Shown here piece after piece: positions 8,472 through 16,989 of a stretch of DNA of 64,000 nucleotides (its first letter is position 1; every line of letters begins with the position of its first letter). Both the position numbers and the translations under genes were made by a program. This stretch comes from Frigoribacterium sp. Leaf415 (GTDB lineage: Bacteria; Actinomycetota; Actinomycetes; Actinomycetales; Microbacteriaceae), in the NCBI RefSeq assembly GCF_001424645.1, contig NZ_LMQR01000001.1, positions 177,300-241,299 on the forward strand, given 5' to 3'. The notes below the pieces were generated by a model. It ran no database searches. It was not told where the DNA came from and was given only the letters and a program-made list of their open reading frames with translations.

Positions 8472-8567
8472 CTACTTCGAGGTGGCGAGACCCACGAGCG
8501 CGGCCGAGATCAGGCCGGCGCCGACGACCGAGATGGCGATGATGAGGACGTGGAAGAACAGGACCAT
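8472..8567 (-). CDS. 31-residue single-pass membrane peptide
   Basis: A short frame codes for 31 residues, nearly all hydrophobic, from MVLFFHVLIIAISVVGAG to the end ATSK, then TAG. It forms one membrane helix with a positive C-terminus. No strong Shine-Dalgarno sequence is visible. The unbroken hydrophobic composition and the position in otherwise empty DNA between two genes suggest a real small membrane protein. Coding potential cannot be proved from one genome. Confidence 0.4.
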   Translation of the reverse strand: MVLFFHVLIIAISVVGAGLISAALVGLATSK

Positions 8568-8679
8568 GGGGGCGTCGGTCTCTCTGTGAGCAGGTGCGGC
8601 GGGTCGGGGCGGAACAGGCGTCCATCGTACCGAGCGCCCCTGGGCGCGGCACGTCCGGCGGGGTGCCCGGGCCGCGGCC

Positions 8680-8685
8680 TACGCT
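8680..8685 (+). promoter_or_regulatory. -10 of leaderless acetamidase transcript
   Basis: TACGCT is followed by CGGACG and then ATG at 8692. This is the TANNNT plus six-base spacing seen at many other starts here and implies that transcription begins at or next to the start codon. Confidence 0.5.
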
Positions 8686-8691
8686 CGGACG

Positions 8692-9621
8692 ATGACGACC
8701 CGCCACCTCGACCCCAGCACCGACACCGCCCACGAGGTCTTCTCGCGCGATCACGCCCCCGTGCTGACGATCGACCCCGGTGACACCGTCGTCGTGCGCT
8801 CGCTCGACGCCTCGGGCCACCTCGAGCCGCAGACCGTGCCCGGCGAGGTCACGCCGTACCTCTTCCCGACCCGGCGCGGCCACGCCCTGACCGGTCCGAT
8901 CGCCGTCCGCGGGGCCCGTCCGGGTGACATGCTGCAGCTCGACCTGCTCTCGCTCACCCCCGACGACTGGGGCTTCACGGTCGCCGCGGCCGCCGACACC
9001 CCGATCACCCGTCACCTCGGCCTGGTCGACGCCGAGGCCGCCTGGCTGCTCTGGACCATCGACCGCGACGCCGGCACGGCCACCGAGAGCCGGGGCCTGC
9101 GTCGCCCGATCGCCCCCTTCCTCGGCGTGATGGGACTCGCCCCCGCCGAGGCCGGAGAACACTCGACCATCCCGCCCCGCGCCTCCGTGGGCGGCAACAT
9201 CGACTGCCGTGACCTCGTCGCGGGTACGACCCTCTGGTTGCCGGTGGCGGTCGACGACGCCCTGCTCTACCTCGGCGACGGGCACGCGGCCCAGGGCGAC
9301 GGCGAGGTCGGCGGCACCGCGATCGAGACCGGCATGACGACGGAGGCGCGGGTCGGCCTGGCGACGGACCGCCCGCTCACGACGATCCACGCCGAGACCC
9401 CCGAGGCCCGCATCACCTTCGGCTTCGACGCCGACCTCAACGTCGCCAGCGGGGACGCGCTCGCCGCGATGGTGACCTGGATGCAGCAGCTCTACGCGGT
9501 CGACGCCGCCACGGCCCTCGCCTTCGCGAGCACGGTCGTCGACCTGCGCGTCACCCAGGTCGCCAACCGCACCTGGGGCGTGCACGCGGTGCTGCCCCGG
9601 GACGTGCTCGTCCCCGCCTGA
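8692..9621 (+). CDS. acetamidase/formamidase-family hydrolase
   Basis: The 309-residue protein has the FmdA/AmdA beta-rich fold throughout. It shows the family's early DTVVVRSLDASG strand, the loop TGPIAVRGARPGDML, and the metal/active-site region PPRASVGGNIDCRDL followed by LWLPVAVDDALLYLGDGHAAQGDGEV. The last phrase is highly characteristic. The enzyme should hydrolyse a short-chain amide to the acid and ammonia; the exact substrate cannot be inferred. GGAGGCGCGGGTC at 9342-9354 lies in-frame and encodes TEARVG. Confidence 0.92.
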   Translation: MTTRHLDPSTDTAHEVFSRDHAPVLTIDPGDTVVVRSLDASGHLEPQTVPGEVTPYLFPTRRGHALTGPIAVRGARPGDMLQLDLLSLTPDDWGFTVAAAADTPITRHLGLVDAEAAWLLWTIDRDAGTATESRGLRRPIAPFLGVMGLAPAEAGEHSTIPPRASVGGNIDCRDLVAGTTLWLPVAVDDALLYLGDGHAAQGDGEVGGTAIETGMTTEARVGLATDRPLTTIHAETPEARITFGFDADLNVASGDALAAMVTWMQQLYAVDAATALAFASTVVDLRVTQVANRTWGVHAVLPRDVLVPA

Positions 9622-9717
9622 ATGGCACTGCGCCTCCTGACCGTCGACCGCGGGTCGGTGTCCGGTGGTCGCCGTTCGGCTCGCAGCGCCCCGCGCGACG
9701 GTTCGCCGACACCCCGA

Positions 9718-9733
9718 ATTCGGCGTGCCGAAT
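9718..9733. promoter_or_regulatory. palindromic operator upstream of mntP (MntR/DtxR-like, inferred)
   Basis: ATTCGGCGTGCCGAAT is a perfect 16-bp palindrome about 110 bases before mntP. Its length and symmetry fit a DtxR/MntR-family operator, which would match a manganese exporter. No yybP-ykoY-type manganese riboswitch could be recognised in the rest of the leader. Confidence 0.45.
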
Positions 9734-9842
9734 ACCTCTGATCAGCACTTTTCCGGTCGAGGAGGCGCGCTCGGCATGCCAGGATCGTCAGGTTCCGAGA
9801 CACCGGCGTCTCCACCCGACCGTCTCGAAAGGCGCTGCCCCC

Positions 9843-10412
9843 ATGTCGTTCTGGGCCCTCTTCCTCATCGCGCTCGGCGTCTCCGCGGACGCCTTCGCCG
9901 TCGCCCTCGGCAAGGGCCTGCACATGACGCGCTTCAACGCGCGCCACGCGGTCGTCATCGCCCTCACCTTCGGTGCCTTCCAGGCGCTGATGCCGCTGCT
10001 GGGCTGGCTGCTCGGCTCGACCTTCGCGCAGTACATCGCGCCGTTCGACCACTGGGTCGCCTTCGGCCTGCTCGCCCTGATCGGCGGCAAGATGCTCTAC
10101 GAGGCGTTCTCGTCGGGCGAGGACGACGAGAAGGACACCGACCGGCTGAACCTCCGCGAACTCGCCGTGCTCGCGATCGCCACGAGCATCGACGCCCTCG
10201 CGGTCGGCGTGACCCTGGCGTTCCTGCCGGTGTCGATCGGCTGGGCGATCCTGCTGATCGGCGTGACGACCGCTGTGCTGACCTTCGTCGGCGTGCTCGT
10301 CGGGCGCCGGGTGGGTGCGAGGTTCGGCAAGCCGGCCGAGATCGCGGGTGGCGTGATCCTGATCCTGATCGGCGTGAACATCGTGCTCGAGCACACGGGC
10401 GTCCTCGGCTGA
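9843..10412 (+). CDS. mntP: MntP-family manganese efflux pump
   Basis: The 189-residue protein has six membrane helices in two homologous halves. The family motifs are present: GVSADAFAVALGKG in helix 1 and ATSIDALAVGVTLAF in helix 4, each with the conserved aspartate within the membrane. A charged loop (SSGEDDEKDTDRLN) separates the halves. In the family it exports Mn(II) when manganese is in excess. The ATG at 9843 follows a CGAAAGGCG ribosome site. The palindrome at 9718-9733 suggests metal-dependent control. Confidence 0.92.
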   Translation: MSFWALFLIALGVSADAFAVALGKGLHMTRFNARHAVVIALTFGAFQALMPLLGWLLGSTFAQYIAPFDHWVAFGLLALIGGKMLYEAFSSGEDDEKDTDRLNLRELAVLAIATSIDALAVGVTLAFLPVSIGWAILLIGVTTAVLTFVGVLVGRRVGARFGKPAEIAGGVILILIGVNIVLEHTGVLG

Positions 10413-10444
10413 TCCCCGCGCTGCGCTCGGCGTGCCCCGCTGCG

Positions 10445-11959
10445 TCAGCCGCGCGGCATGCGCAGCTTCATCAGCGCGGGCGCGTGCAGCGGCTGGGTCT
10501 CCCAGAGGGCCGTGAAGGTCGCGTCGGCCTCGTCGAGCGTGAGGTGCAGGCGGTGCGGCGTCTCGACGAAGACGAGGTCGACGTGCAGCAGGTCGGCCGA
10601 CCGGGTGGCGCTCGCGGCGACCGGAGCCCCGACGGAACCGGAGCCGGGGTCGGCGCCGGCACCGTCGCCGGAGCCGTCGGTGACGACCCAGTCCTCGGCC
10701 TCGACGCGGGCCACGAGGCGGGAGTCGCCCTCGACGAGGGTGAGCGTGGTCGCGGCGTCGGCCGAGGCGCGCAGTTCGACCAGGGTGAGGCCTGGCTGGT
10801 CGTTGCCGTCGGCCGCGGTGAACGAGACGAGCCGCTCGGTGGCGGGGGAGTGCTGGTCGCCGACCCGCGCCTCCTCGTCCGCCGGTCGGACGGGTGCGGC
10901 GTCGTGTTCGGTCGGACCGGCCACACCGGGCAGTGTCAGGTCGGCGAGGCGGGTCGCCAGGGCGGTGTCGGCCGAGGCGTCGCCGATCTGTGCCGCGTTC
11001 GTGCCGAAGGCGGGCAGCAGGTGCGCCCACGCCGCGTCGAGCACGGCCTGCATGTCGAGCGACTGGCCGGTCAAGGCGAGCACGACGTCGTGCTCGGGCA
11101 GCACCACGGCGAACTGGCCGTAGGCGCCGTCGCCGCGGTAGCCGTGGCGGGCCATCCAGAACTGGAAGCCGTAGCCCTGGGCCCAGTCGGGGTTCGACTC
11201 GCCCGCGTTCGAGACGTGCGAGCGCGTGGCCTCGGCGACCCACTCGCGCGGCAGCAGCTGCGTGCCGTCCCACTCGCCCTGCTGCAGGTACAGCTGGCCG
11301 AGGGCGGCGATCGCGTGGGTCGTGGCGTGCAGTCCGCTGAAGCCGAGTTCGCGGCCGGACTCGTCACGCTGCCACCCGACCTCGCCGATGCCGAGCGGGC
11401 CGAGCAGACGGGGGCGCAGGTAGTCGCTCAGCGACTGGCCCGTGACGCGCTGCACGATCGCGCCGGCGGTGAAGGTGCAGGGCTGGTTGTAGGCGAACAC
11501 GGTGCCGGGCTCGTCGTCGGGCGGGGTGAGCAGGAAGCCGCGGACGACGTCGACCGGGTCGATGGCGAGCGCTCGGTCGAGGGTCTCGGCGCGGTGTCCG
11601 CTGGCCATCGCGAGCACGTGGCGGACGCGCATCGACCGGCTGCGCGGGTCGGTCACCTCGGCGTCGAGCTCGGGGAAGTGGCCGAGCACGGTGTCGTCGA
11701 GCCCCATCAGCCCCTCGGCGACGGCGAACCCGACCGCCGACGAGGTGAAGCTCTTGCTCAGCGAGTAGAGCAGGTGCGCGCGGTCCGCCGAGTACGGAGC
11801 CCACCAGCCCTCGGCGACGACCTGCCCGTGGCGCAGCAGCATGATGCTGTGCGGCTCGACGCCGGCGGTGGTCTCGAGGGCGTCGACGAACGCGGAGATG
11901 CCCGCCGCGTCGACGTTCTGGGCGGAGGGCGTGCTGCGCGGCAGCGTCGTCGGAGTCAC
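10445..11959 (-). CDS. serine hydrolase, class C beta-lactamase/esterase family
   Basis: The 504-residue protein has a beta-lactamase-type domain in about its first 330 residues. The catalytic S-x-x-K is LLYSLSKSFTSSAV, the Y-x-N equivalent is FAYNQPCTFTAG, and GYGFQFWMARHGYRGDGAYGQ matches the distal motif region. The last 150 residues form a separate, probably beta-rich domain. There is no signal peptide, so the enzyme is probably cytoplasmic. GTG at 11959 follows TAGGGT by five bases, a leaderless arrangement. GACCCGCGCCTCCT at 10862-10875 encodes EEARV in the interdomain linker. Confidence 0.88.
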   Translation of the reverse strand: MTPTTLPRSTPSAQNVDAAGISAFVDALETTAGVEPHSIMLLRHGQVVAEGWWAPYSADRAHLLYSLSKSFTSSAVGFAVAEGLMGLDDTVLGHFPELDAEVTDPRSRSMRVRHVLAMASGHRAETLDRALAIDPVDVVRGFLLTPPDDEPGTVFAYNQPCTFTAGAIVQRVTGQSLSDYLRPRLLGPLGIGEVGWQRDESGRELGFSGLHATTHAIAALGQLYLQQGEWDGTQLLPREWVAEATRSHVSNAGESNPDWAQGYGFQFWMARHGYRGDGAYGQFAVVLPEHDVVLALTGQSLDMQAVLDAAWAHLLPAFGTNAAQIGDASADTALATRLADLTLPGVAGPTEHDAAPVRPADEEARVGDQHSPATERLVSFTAADGNDQPGLTLVELRASADAATTLTLVEGDSRLVARVEAEDWVVTDGSGDGAGADPGSGSVGAPVAASATRSADLLHVDLVFVETPHRLHLTLDEADATFTALWETQPLHAPALMKLRMPRG

Positions 11960-12277
11960 CCCCCGACCCTATGCCCGCCCCCGGTTCGCTCGGCCTCGCC
12001 CAGCCCCCGTGTGCAAATCGCGACACCTGCCAGCGCGAGCCTCGTCAGGGACGGTGGTGAGCGGCGTGTCGCACGGGTTCTGTCGGGTTCGGTACGCCTT
12101 TCGGGCTCTGGCAGGTCGGGTTCGGCCCGCCGGGCGCCCCGGGTGGGTCGGGTCCGGCTCGCGACACTGCCTCGACGCCGGAAGGCCCGTGGCGGCAAGC
12201 CGGGCCCTGACCCGAGGGGGCTCAAGAGGCGCGGGTCGGGTCGGCGACGGAGCCTCGGCTCGAAGCGGTGGCGGAGT
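11960..12277. other. gene-free interval with partial duplication
   Basis: No supported gene lies here. Near the end a block with GAGGCGCGGGTCGGGTC plus GGAGCCTCGGCTC (about 12226-12262) is followed by a similar block with GGAGGCGCGGGTCGGGTC plus GGCTCCTCGGCTC (12280-12318) that runs into the C-terminal codons of the EamA gene. This indicates a local duplication reaching the gene's 3' end. Confidence 0.5.
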
Positions 12278-13381
12278 TCAGGAGGCGCGGGTCGGGTCCG
12301 CCATGGCTCCTCGGCTCCCTGAGGCGGCTGCGGACGCCGCGGGCAGCGTGTCGGCGGCGGGCGCCGCGGCCACCGCGTCGGCGAGGGGCGTCTCGGCCAC
12401 GGCGTCCGCCACGACCACGGCCTCGCGGGTGCGCTCGGCCCGGACGAAGCCGATGCCGACGACGATCAGCAGGCCGCCGCCGAGTTGCAGCGGGGTGAGG
12501 GCCTCGCCGAGCAACAGCCAGGCGTAGAGCGCGGCGGCCGCCACCTCGAGCAGGCCGACGAACGACGCCAGGCGCGAGCCGAGCATGCTGCTGGCCGTGA
12601 TGCTCGTGGCGTAGGCGACGGCCGTGGCGACGACGCCGACCACGAGCATCGGCACCCACCACGGCACGATCGCGTCGAACAGGGGCACGTCGGCCGCGGA
12701 GGTCGTGAACGGCACGAGACCGGTCAGGCCGAGCAGGCCGAGAAGGGCGGCGCCGACGAGCAGGCCCGACGCCGCCAGCGCGACCGGGGGCAGGTCGCCG
12801 CTGGGCCGGGCGGCGATCACGAAGTACGCGGCGCAGCAGACCATGGCAGCCCCGGCCAGGGCGAGCCCGACGGGGTCGAGCGCCACGCCGCCGCCGGGGG
12901 CGACGACCAGCAGGAGGCCCGCGAAGGCGATCGCGGAGCCCACGAGCACGACGACCTGCGGCACGCGCCGCGTGGTCGCCCAGGCCACTCCGACGAGCAG
13001 CAGCGGGGCGAGGTACTCGACGAGGATTGCGGTCCCGACCGGGATGCGCACCACCGCCGCGAAGTAGAAGACCTGGGTGCCGGCGACGCCGATGACGGCC
13101 ATGCCGAGCACGCGCCGGCGGGCCCGCCAGATCGGGCCGAGCCGACCGCGGAGGGCGACGAGGGCGACGGGTGCGAGCACCACCCCGCCGATCAGGGCTC
13201 GGACGGTGACGGCCGCCACGGGGCTCCAGCCCGACTCGAGCAGCGGTTTGACGAAGGGCCCCGAGAAGCCGAACGACGCAGCGGCGAGCAGCGCGACGAG
13301 CAGGCCTGCGGTGGTCGAGGCGGGGCGCCCTGCGGTGAGGGGCGTCGTCGTGGACGTGGTCGTGGTCGCACCGGTGCTCAC
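12278..13381 (-). CDS. EamA-family (DMT superfamily) transporter
   Basis: The 367-residue protein has ten predicted membrane helices arranged as two EamA repeats (LLVALLAAASFGFSGPF starts the first, GLALAGAAMVCCAAYFV the second). The second ends in ALTPLQLGGGLLIVVGIGFV. DMT proteins export amino acids or other metabolites; the substrate here is unknown. GTG at 13381 is chosen because AAGGAG precedes it by six bases. An Ala-rich disordered tail of about 40 residues follows the last helix, and its final codons lie in the AGGAGGCGCGGGTC repeat. Confidence 0.88.
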   Translation of the reverse strand: MSTGATTTTSTTTPLTAGRPASTTAGLLVALLAAASFGFSGPFVKPLLESGWSPVAAVTVRALIGGVVLAPVALVALRGRLGPIWRARRRVLGMAVIGVAGTQVFYFAAVVRIPVGTAILVEYLAPLLLVGVAWATTRRVPQVVVLVGSAIAFAGLLLVVAPGGGVALDPVGLALAGAAMVCCAAYFVIAARPSGDLPPVALAASGLLVGAALLGLLGLTGLVPFTTSAADVPLFDAIVPWWVPMLVVGVVATAVAYATSITASSMLGSRLASFVGLLEVAAAALYAWLLLGEALTPLQLGGGLLIVVGIGFVRAERTREAVVVADAVAETPLADAVAAAPAADTLPAASAAASGSRGAMADPTRAS

Positions 13382-13473
13382 GAGGACTCCTTCTGTCAGG
13401 GCCGTCGTGCACAATGGGTGGTGACGCGCCGCTTCTGTCGCGAGCGTACGACCGCCTCTGACAAGGAGTCAAC

Positions 13474-14028
13474 TTGCATTTCGCCCCTGACACCGAAGAC
13501 GTCCTCGAGTTCAACGTCGCCCTGGTCAACACCGGTGCCGGGGCGAGTCGAACCGGTGACGACGAGCTCTCGACGCGGGCGGAGCTCAAGGCCCTGCTCG
13601 ACTCGTTCGCCTTCTCAGGTCGCTTCGACCGGGACGACGCCGAGCTGGCCTCGGTTCAGGGCGTCCGGGCCGAGCTGCGGCGCATCTGGACCCTCGAGCG
13701 CGACCTGCTCGCCGCCGAGGTCAACCGCATGCTGGCCGACAGCGTCTCGTCGCCCCGGCTCGTGCGGCACGACGCCCTCGACTGGCACCTGCACGCGACG
13801 AGCGACGACGCGCCCCTCGCCGATCGCATCCGCGTCGAGTCCGCCCTCGCCCTGGTCGACGTGATCCGCACCGACGAGACCGGCCGGCTGCGGGCGTGTG
13901 CGGCGGACGACTGCGACGGGGTCTTCGTCGACCTGTCGCGCAACGGCTCGAAGCGATTCTGCAGCGTCCGCTGCGGCAACCGCGTCAACATGATCGCCTT
14001 CCGAGAGCGCCAGGCCGACGCCGACTGA
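13474..14028 (+). CDS. CGNR zinc-finger / ABATE-domain regulator
   Basis: The 184-residue protein has an N-terminal ABATE-like domain and a C-terminal CGNR zinc finger: C-A-A-D-D-C, then K-R-F-C-S-V-R-C-G-N-R. These supply four cysteine ligands and the signature residues. It is probably a transcription regulator. The TTG start is preceded by AAGGAG at ideal spacing and gives a normal N-terminus. It is divergent from the EamA transporter, which it may control. GTGCACAA in the promoter (about 13406-13413) resembles half of the OhrR-type site at 14073. Confidence 0.85.
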   Translation: MHFAPDTEDVLEFNVALVNTGAGASRTGDDELSTRAELKALLDSFAFSGRFDRDDAELASVQGVRAELRRIWTLERDLLAAEVNRMLADSVSSPRLVRHDALDWHLHATSDDAPLADRIRVESALALVDVIRTDETGRLRACAADDCDGVFVDLSRNGSKRFCSVRCGNRVNMIAFRERQADAD

Positions 14029-14072
14029 CGCCGGATCGTCGCCGTCTGCCCGGGGCGGCGAACAGCGAATTG

Positions 14073-14109
14073 GTTGTGCACAACTCAATCGTGCACAACG
14101 TGCTACAGT
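14073..14109. promoter_or_regulatory. OhrR-type operator and -10 of ohrR
   Basis: GTTGTGCACAAC (14073-14084) is a perfect palindrome and CGTGCACAAC (14090-14099) repeats most of it. TACAGT (14104-14109) is a -10 seven bases before the ATG at 14117, again leaderless. The operators cover the -35/-10 region, as expected for MarR/OhrR autorepression. Confidence 0.6.
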
Positions 14110-14116
14110 CGCAGAC

Positions 14117-14668
14117 ATGACCGCAGCAGCCGACACGACGACCCCGGGCCCGACGCCCGTGCTCGACGAGCAGATCTGCTTCGCGCTCTACAACGCCTCC
14201 CGCGCCGTCACGGCCCGCTACCGCGACCTGCTCGCCCCGCTCGGCCTCACCTACCCGCAGTACCTCGTGCTGCTCGTCCTCTGGCAGGGCGGCCCGACGA
14301 CCGTCTCCGAGCTCGGCCACCAGTTGCAGCTCGAGTCGGGCACGCTGTCACCCCTGCTCAAGCGGCTCGAGGCCCACGGGCTGCTGACGCGCACCCGATC
14401 GGTCGCCGACGAGCGCACGGTCGACGTCGCCCTGACCGGCGCGGGGGTCGCGCTCCGTGAGCGGGCCGCGGGCTTCGCCGACCAGATCTGCGGAGCCACC
14501 GGTCTCGAGCTGACCGACCTGCAGACCCTGCGTGCCGACATCGCCGCACTCGCCGCCGCCGTCCGGGCGAACACCGCCGCCGTCGCCGCGTCGGCCGCCG
14601 CCACGTCGATCGCCGCCCCGTCCGGCGCGCCGGCATCGACGCCGGCCCTCTCAGACCAGCACCACTGA
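14117..14668 (+). CDS. ohrR: MarR-family organic peroxide sensor, OhrR-like
   Basis: The 183-residue protein has the MarR winged helix at about residues 25-125 (LTYPQYLVLLVLWQGGPTTVSELG, then LLKRLEAHGLLTRTRSVADERTV). Cys21 in DEQICFALYNASR is at the position of the redox-sensing cysteine of OhrR. In OhrR its oxidation by organic hydroperoxides releases DNA and induces ohr. The C-terminus adds an Ala-rich tail of about 40 residues not needed for the fold. It lies upstream of an OsmC/Ohr gene, which supports the call. Confidence 0.88.
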   Translation: MTAAADTTTPGPTPVLDEQICFALYNASRAVTARYRDLLAPLGLTYPQYLVLLVLWQGGPTTVSELGHQLQLESGTLSPLLKRLEAHGLLTRTRSVADERTVDVALTGAGVALRERAAGFADQICGATGLELTDLQTLRADIAALAAAVRANTAAVAASAAATSIAAPSGAPASTPALSDQHH

Positions 14669-14755
14669 CCCGCACCACCGACCGACCAGAACACTCCCGA
14701 ACACCCGACCGGCGCCGACCCCGACGTCGGCCCCCTCCACGAAAGAGAGCACCAC

Positions 14756-15196
14756 ATGCCCACTCGCACCTCACGCACCGCCTGGAACGGCAGCCTCGAG
14801 ACCGGCGAAGGCCAGGTCGAACTGTCGAGCTCCAAGCTCGGCACCTACGACGTCTCGTTCCCGAAGCGTGCCGCCGACGACGCCAACGGCGCCACCAGCC
14901 CCGAAGAGCTGCTCGCCGCGGCCCACTCGGCCTGCTACGCCATGCAGTTCTCGGCCGTCCTCGGCCAGGCCGGCGGCACCGTCGAGGCCCTCGACGTCAA
15001 GGCCGACGTCTCGCTCGGCCCGGACTCGGCCGGCGGCTTCAAGCTCACCGGCATCGCCCTCACCGTCCGCGGCGAGGTCTCCGGCATCGACGAGGCCGCC
15101 TTCCTCGAGGCCGCCCAGAACGCCAAAGAGACCTGCCCGGTCTCGAAGGCCCTGACCGGCGTCGAGATCACCCTCGACGCCGCGCTCGAGGCCTAG
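14756..15196 (+). CDS. OsmC/Ohr-family peroxidase
   Basis: The 146-residue protein carries both reactive cysteines of the OsmC/Ohr family, in AAAHSACYAMQFS and NAKETCPVSKALT. It reduces organic hydroperoxides using the Cys pair. The opening TRTSRTAWNGSLETGEG and its length favour the OsmC over the Ohr subgroup. GAAAGAGAGC precedes the ATG. It lies 87 bases behind the OhrR-like regulator and should be induced with it by peroxide. Confidence 0.9.
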   Translation: MPTRTSRTAWNGSLETGEGQVELSSSKLGTYDVSFPKRAADDANGATSPEELLAAAHSACYAMQFSAVLGQAGGTVEALDVKADVSLGPDSAGGFKLTGIALTVRGEVSGIDEAAFLEAAQNAKETCPVSKALTGVEITLDAALEA

Positions 15197-15222
15197 GCCC
15201 GAGCCGCAGCACCGCACCCCTC

Positions 15223-15270
15223 GAGAACGCGGGAGGCGCGGGTCATCCGACCCGCGCCTCCTGCGTTCTC
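15223..15270. terminator. strong hairpin terminator built from GGAGGCGCGGGTC arms
   Basis: The arms 15223-15244 and 15249-15270 pair at 21 of 22 positions around an ATCC loop. It lies just after the osmC stop and between convergent genes. Both arms contain the dispersed AGGAGGCGCGGGTC word in opposite orientation. No T-tract is present. Confidence 0.75.
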
Positions 15271-15276
15271 CGCGTC

Positions 15277-15342
15277 ACCGGCCCGACGGCGCGACCGGCC
15301 CGACGGCGCGACCGGCCCGACGGCTCGACCGGCCCGACAGCG
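15277..15342. repeat. 17-bp tandem repeat, about four copies
   Basis: The unit ACCGGCCCGACGGCGCG is repeated head to tail at 15277, 15294, 15311 and 15328. The third copy has one base change and the last is truncated. It lies between the terminator and the corA stop. Confidence 0.8.
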
Positions 15343-15359
15343 TCAGCACTCCGACCGCG

Positions 15360-16418
15360 TCAGAGCCACTTCTTCCACTTGAAGACGCCCCAGATGCTCG
15401 CGCCGACGGCGACCATCGCGGCGACCGCCATCGGGTAGCCGAACTGCCAGTGGAGCTCGGGCATGTTGTCGAAGTTCATGCCGTAGACGCCGCCGACCAG
15501 GGTCGGGGCGAACAGGATGGCCGCCCAGCCCGAGATCTTCTTGACCTCGTCGTTCTGCTGCAGGCCGACCTCCGACAGGCGTCGGGTCTCCTCGTTCTGG
15601 GCGAGCCCGGCCTCGGACAGGCGCCGCATCTCGTCGTTCTGCGCCTGGGTGACGAGCGTCGAGTGCACCGTCAGGGCGTTCTCGAGCAGCGCGCGGAAGG
15701 TGTCGGCGCGCTCGCCGATGCGCAGCACGTGGTCGAGCACGTCGCGCAGCGAGCGCTGCAGCTCGACGTCGACGCCGTACTTGTCCGACCCGCGCAGCAG
15801 GTTCTCGAGCATGCCGCGCAGCGGGCTCGTCGCGCGCTGGAAGCTGATCACCTCGCGCAGCAGCTCGTAGATGCGGCGTGACACCTCGGGGTCGCCGCCG
15901 AAGAGTTCGTCCTCGATCTCGTCGATGTCCTTCTCGATGCCGGCCACGACCGGGCCGTAACCGTCGACCACCTGGTCGAGCACGGCGTAGAGCACGGCCT
16001 CGGGGCCGAGCGCGAGCAGCTCGGGGTTCGACTCGAGACGGCGGCGCACCCGCCCGAGGTCGGGGTTCTCGGCGTGCCGGATCGTGATGACGAAGCCCGG
16101 GCCGACGAACACGTGCACCTCGCCGAACTCGACCGTCTCCTCGGCGTCGAGGTAGCGGGCCGAGCGCAGCACGACGAAGAGGGTCTCGCCGAAACGTTCG
16201 AGCTTCGCGCGCTGGTGACCCTTGAGCGCGTCCTCGACGGCGAGCGGGTGCAGCTCGAACTCCTGCGCGATCGAGCGCACCTCGTCGGGGTCGGCGCGGT
16301 AGAGGCCGATCCAGGCCATGCCCTGGTGTTCGTGCAGCAGCTCGAACGTCTCGTCGAGGTTCGCCGGGCTGTCGGTGCGGTGCCCCGCGACGTAGATGCC
16401 GTTGTCGATGAGTGCCAT
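15360..16418 (-). CDS. corA: CorA-family magnesium/cobalt channel
   Basis: The 352-residue protein ends in two membrane helices with the ion-selectivity signature GMNFDNMPE between them and a short basic C-terminus (KWKKWL). The N-terminal part is the cytoplasmic CorA domain, and the long stalk helix includes QNEETRRLSEVGLQQND. It forms pentameric Mg(II)/Co(II) uptake channels. ATG at 16418 is chosen because AGGAG precedes it and MALIDNGIYV is a normal start. A longer upstream reading frame has low-complexity content and is not believed. Confidence 0.92.
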   Translation of the reverse strand: MALIDNGIYVAGHRTDSPANLDETFELLHEHQGMAWIGLYRADPDEVRSIAQEFELHPLAVEDALKGHQRAKLERFGETLFVVLRSARYLDAEETVEFGEVHVFVGPGFVITIRHAENPDLGRVRRRLESNPELLALGPEAVLYAVLDQVVDGYGPVVAGIEKDIDEIEDELFGGDPEVSRRIYELLREVISFQRATSPLRGMLENLLRGSDKYGVDVELQRSLRDVLDHVLRIGERADTFRALLENALTVHSTLVTQAQNDEMRRLSEAGLAQNEETRRLSEVGLQQNDEVKKISGWAAILFAPTLVGGVYGMNFDNMPELHWQFGYPMAVAAMVAVGASIWGVFKWKKWL

Positions 16419-16989
16419 GGTCTGCGCTCCTGCCGTTCGTGGTGCGACGACCGTCCGTCGAGGGACGGGGTCGTGCCGGGTGGTGGTCACGACAGCCGTG
16501 CGGACGGCGGGTGTGCGGTGGGGCCGGGCCGACGCACACGGGCGACGACGCGACACCGGGGGTGCTGAGTCGTCGACGACGTGCGTCGACGGGAGACGTC
16601 GGTGCCCGTGGGCATCGCTCGTGGTCGGTCGGGCCCGCAGCTCAGACGAGCGGAGCGGACGGCGCGACCACGGAGGGATGCCGCGGGGCGCCAGTACTGT
16701 CACCAGCCATCGCCGCTCACCTGCCTTCCGTCGTGCTGCCGCCGGGCCCGGTGGGGCCGTGGGCCCGCCTGGGCCGTGGGACAGCGTACCCCTGCGGGCA
16801 CCCGGGGTCGACCGGTGGCCGCCGGGCGTCCGGGGGGAGTCGAAGGGAAGGAGGCGCGTGTCGCCGTTGACCCGTGCCTCCCGCGTCCACGATCGGGTTT
16901 CGCGACCTGCAGACGGCGTCACTCTGCCACCGGGACGGCCAGGACACGAGCCTGAGTCGCTTTCGTGACCTGATCGATACGGTGGATCG
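16419..16989. other. gene-free divergent promoter region with hairpin
   Basis: No supported gene is found. The region separates corA from the divergent dehydrogenase. AGGAGGCGCGTGTC at 16849-16862 faces a near-inverted GTGCCTCCCGCG about ten bases on, giving an imperfect hairpin away from either gene's 3' end. A TACGGT -10 (about 16978-16983) lies six bases before the ATG at 16990. Confidence 0.5.

Noticed and set aside
9621..9842. Manganese riboswitch (yybP-ykoY) before mntP
   Set aside because: I could not find the conserved GGGGAGUAGC-type and AGC/GGCC elements; the perfect palindrome is a better explanation for control.
9665..12322. Long plus-strand frame across mntP and opposite the serine hydrolase
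   Set aside because: It is out of frame with mntP and antisense to a gene with intact catalytic motifs; residues are typical of a shadow frame.
16396..16968. 190-codon plus-strand frame between corA and the dehydrogenase
   Set aside because: It starts inside corA on the opposite strand, has low-complexity Arg/Gly content and crosses a hairpin and a promoter.
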